Origin: Lachnospiraceae bacterium
GTDB taxonomy: Bacteria > Bacillota > Clostridia > Lachnospirales > Lachnospiraceae
Assembly (NCBI GenBank): GCA_015057635.1
Contig: SVEB01000023.1
Span: forward strand, 1 to 64,000
DNA length: 64,000 nt
Direction: 5' to 3'
In this document: one piece after another, positions 62,482 through 64,000 of the stretch
How the letters are laid out: the number at the start of each line of letters is the position of its first letter
Position numbering within the stretch: position 1 is the first letter of the stretch
Notes under the pieces: generated by a model
Told to the model about the DNA's origin: nothing
The model's database searches: none
What the model saw: only the letters and a program-made list of their open reading frames with translations
Translations under genes and position numbers: made by a program

Positions 62482-63684
62482 TTATTCTATTTTAAAACGA
62501 TTGGTATCCGCATCACTTGCAGAACCATTGGTAACTGCTGCAAAGAAATCTTCCACATATTTTGCGGTGTTTGCTTTCGCATCTTCAAAATCATAGTCAA
62601 TTACGTTGTCTGGATCAAGCCCAAACTGCGTAGCTTCTTCCGGCTGTGTCGCATTATCAATCACTAAGAACTGATAAGATTCATTCTTCTTTGCAATATC
62701 GACACAATCAGGAGATAATGCATATTCAATCCATAACTTCGCTGCATTCTCATGCTTGCAGCCCTTAAAGATTGCGGTTGCACCAACCTCAAAGCTTGTC
62801 CCTGACTTTGGAATGATCAACTGAATATTATCATATCCCGCTAAGATCTGAGTGATTCCGTCATGTAAGAATCCGATACCAATGACACATTCTCCAGGCC
62901 CCACCATTTTAGAAGGGCCGGAACCGCTCTTGGTGTACTGGAATACATTTGCATCCAGGGCTTTAAAATATTCCATTGCTTCATCGTAACCTTTCATCTG
63001 AACCATCGTGTTGATGATCAGTTTTGCCGTACCTGCTGTAGATGGATTGGACATGCCGATTAAGCCCTTGTATTCCGGTTTCAGCAAATCATCCCAGTCC
63101 TCCGGAACATTTAGGTTTAAGCGCTCCAATTCTTCTTTATTCACCATAAATCCAAGAATGCCTTTGTATATGCCATACCAGTAGCCATCTTTATCACGAT
63201 AGGTATCCGAAAGCAGATGACTTGCATTTTCAGCCTGATACGGTACAAGCAGATCTGCCGTCACAGCTTCGTTATAAGGGTCCGTGGTCCCGCCAAACCA
63301 TACATCAGCGGAAGGATTGCCGGCTTCCTCCTTAATCTTCGTGTAAACTTCGCCAGTAGAAAGACGCTGATAGTCAACCTTGATTCCATAAAGCTCGGTG
63401 AACTTCTGACATGCTGCGGAAAGATAGGCTTCTTCACAGGAACCGTAAACAGTTAATGTTCCTTCTGCCTTGGCCGCTTCGATTAACGCTTCCATAGATG
63501 AGTTCTGCTTCCCGGAATCTTTCGCATCTTCGTTCTTTTTCTCTGTCTTTGCTTCCTCTGTCGGTGTTGTGGCATTACTGGAATCGGTATCCTTATCTTT
63601 TGACGTACAGCCAGCTAATGAGGCTACCAGTATCGCTGCCATGATAATAGCAAGTATTCTTTTCCCGTTCAAGAAAGATTTCAT
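62482..63684 (-). CDS. ABC importer substrate-binding lipoprotein (FbpA/AfuA-like)
   Basis: 400 residues from ATG 63684 after GGGAGG; the longer frame lacks a ribosome site. Lipoprotein signal with lipobox SLAGC (Cys about 21), a T/S/E/K-rich linker (to about 60), then a type 2 periplasmic binding fold: GTLTVYGSCEEAYLSA, ADVWFGGTTDPYNEA, YWYGIYKGILGFMVN, PSTAGTAKLIIN and GFLHDGIT. This matches ferric-iron, hexose-phosphate or phosphonate binders of the SBP_bac_6 class. The classical Fe3+ ligand pair of tyrosines is not obvious, so the substrate stays open. Confidence 0.88.
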   Translation of the reverse strand: MKSFLNGKRILAIIMAAILVASLAGCTSKDKDTDSSNATTPTEEAKTEKKNEDAKDSGKQNSSMEALIEAAKAEGTLTVYGSCEEAYLSAACQKFTELYGIKVDYQRLSTGEVYTKIKEEAGNPSADVWFGGTTDPYNEAVTADLLVPYQAENASHLLSDTYRDKDGYWYGIYKGILGFMVNKEELERLNLNVPEDWDDLLKPEYKGLIGMSNPSTAGTAKLIINTMVQMKGYDEAMEYFKALDANVFQYTKSGSGPSKMVGPGECVIGIGFLHDGITQILAGYDNIQLIIPKSGTSFEVGATAIFKGCKHENAAKLWIEYALSPDCVDIAKKNESYQFLVIDNATQPEEATQFGLDPDNVIDYDFEDAKANTAKYVEDFFAAVTNGSASDADTNRFKIE

Positions 63685-63738
63685 ATACTGCCTCCCTCTA
63701 TGCATCAAATACACCTCGGGATTGTCCATCTACACCAG

Positions 63739-63760
63739 ACAATTCCATTTACAATTCCAT
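63739..63760. repeat. Two direct repeats near the importer promoter
   Basis: ACAATTCCAT occurs at 63739-63748 and 63751-63760, a 12-base period, in the leader of the binding-protein gene; on the minus strand ATGGAATTGT twice. A TATAAT-like box is directly upstream (about 63767-63762). Possible regulator site. Confidence 0.45.
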
Positions 63761-63836
63761 TATATACAAACCATATACTAATAAAAGATGACATAAGGCC
63801 TAACATTTCAGTTTCTCTGCTATGTTTATTCAAATT

Positions 63837-64000
63837 TCAACATAAGTGAATCACAAATAGCCTTATAGCTTGATGATTAATTCTATTATCGGTTGCATAA
63901 AGTGCGATATTATGTGGCGGCGTCATCAAAGCAGTAAGGCAAATAGCATTCTTATCAGAAACAGCTGCCATTAGCCAATTAGCAGGATAGCGCCAATCTG
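63837..64000 (-). pseudogene. GNAT acetyltransferase fragment (partial, runs off the window)
   Basis: The minus strand from 63998 reads DWRYPANWLMAAVSDKNAI, then LTALMTPPHNIALYATDN and ends LFVIHLC, TGA at 63839-63837. The WLMAAV...LTALMTPPHNI..YATD pattern is the N-terminal half of a GNAT-family acetyltransferase of Firmicutes; the catalytic GNAT core that should follow is absent, so the gene looks truncated. Its start is beyond the window. Confidence 0.6.

Noticed and set aside
1-64000. CRISPR array, prophage, rRNA or tRNA genes
   Set aside because: No regularly spaced repeats, phage structural genes or tRNA/rRNA sequences were recognised in reading both strands.

Overview
The window looks like chromosome from a low-to-mid GC anaerobic Firmicute, most probably a Lachnospiraceae-type Clostridium. 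The reasons are strong AGGAGG-type ribosome sites, a Trp T-box, a NiCo-type riboswitch, rubrerythrin-like and YhgE/Pip proteins, OmpR two-component operons and a plant-polysaccharide gene set. Almost all genes lie on the minus strand. Taxonomy is inferred from gene content only.

Layout. 1-9 kb: end of a DegV protein; a cation P-type ATPase behind a NiCo riboswitch but cut by one in-frame TAA; a MarR operon with two tandem operators; a flavodoxin-YhgE pair. 9-16 kb: cold-shock protein, membrane-anchored oleate hydratase with a DUF308 partner and a TetR regulator, a P-loop kinase and a GH120-like beta-xylosidase. 16-19 kb is a decay zone: a sugar permease split by a 0.5 kb inversion and a homopolymer frameshift, next to an IS607-type element with intact TnpB and ruined TnpA. 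19-34 kb: APH-type kinase, MntP, TrpS with T-box, YolD/Y-family polymerase, rubrerythrin-like protein, hydrolase pseudogene, an RR-HK-ABC operon, SDR, GNAT/AraC pair. 34-44 kb: acyltransferase, an S41 peptidase-RR-HK operon, and a HelD-like helicase fused to a GH31 N-terminal beta-sandwich, followed by a SelO pseudogene.

44-57 kb is a carbohydrate locus. It holds an esterase, a CUT1-type lipoprotein/permease operon with a divergent PucR-like regulator, a membrane protein with a cohesin-like ectodomain, and a 1248-residue secreted GH10 xylanase that carries both a cohesin-like module and a C-terminal dockerin. A divergent AraC regulator follows. My inference is that the xylanase may be held at the cell surface through the neighbouring cohesin-like anchor, with products taken up by the nearby ABC system; GH120 and the broken permease at 14-17 kb would be a second, decaying xylo-oligosaccharide locus. 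57-64 kb: a lipase-like hydrolase, MgtC with a coupled 41-residue ORF, and an iron-type ABC importer with an internal attenuator.

The best candidates for something undescribed are the HelD-GH31 fusion and the cohesin/dockerin pair. Several pseudogenes (ATPase, permease, hydrolase, SelO, TnpA) indicate recent gene decay, or in the single-base cases possible sequencing error. Gene functions are assigned by eye from motifs; no search was run.
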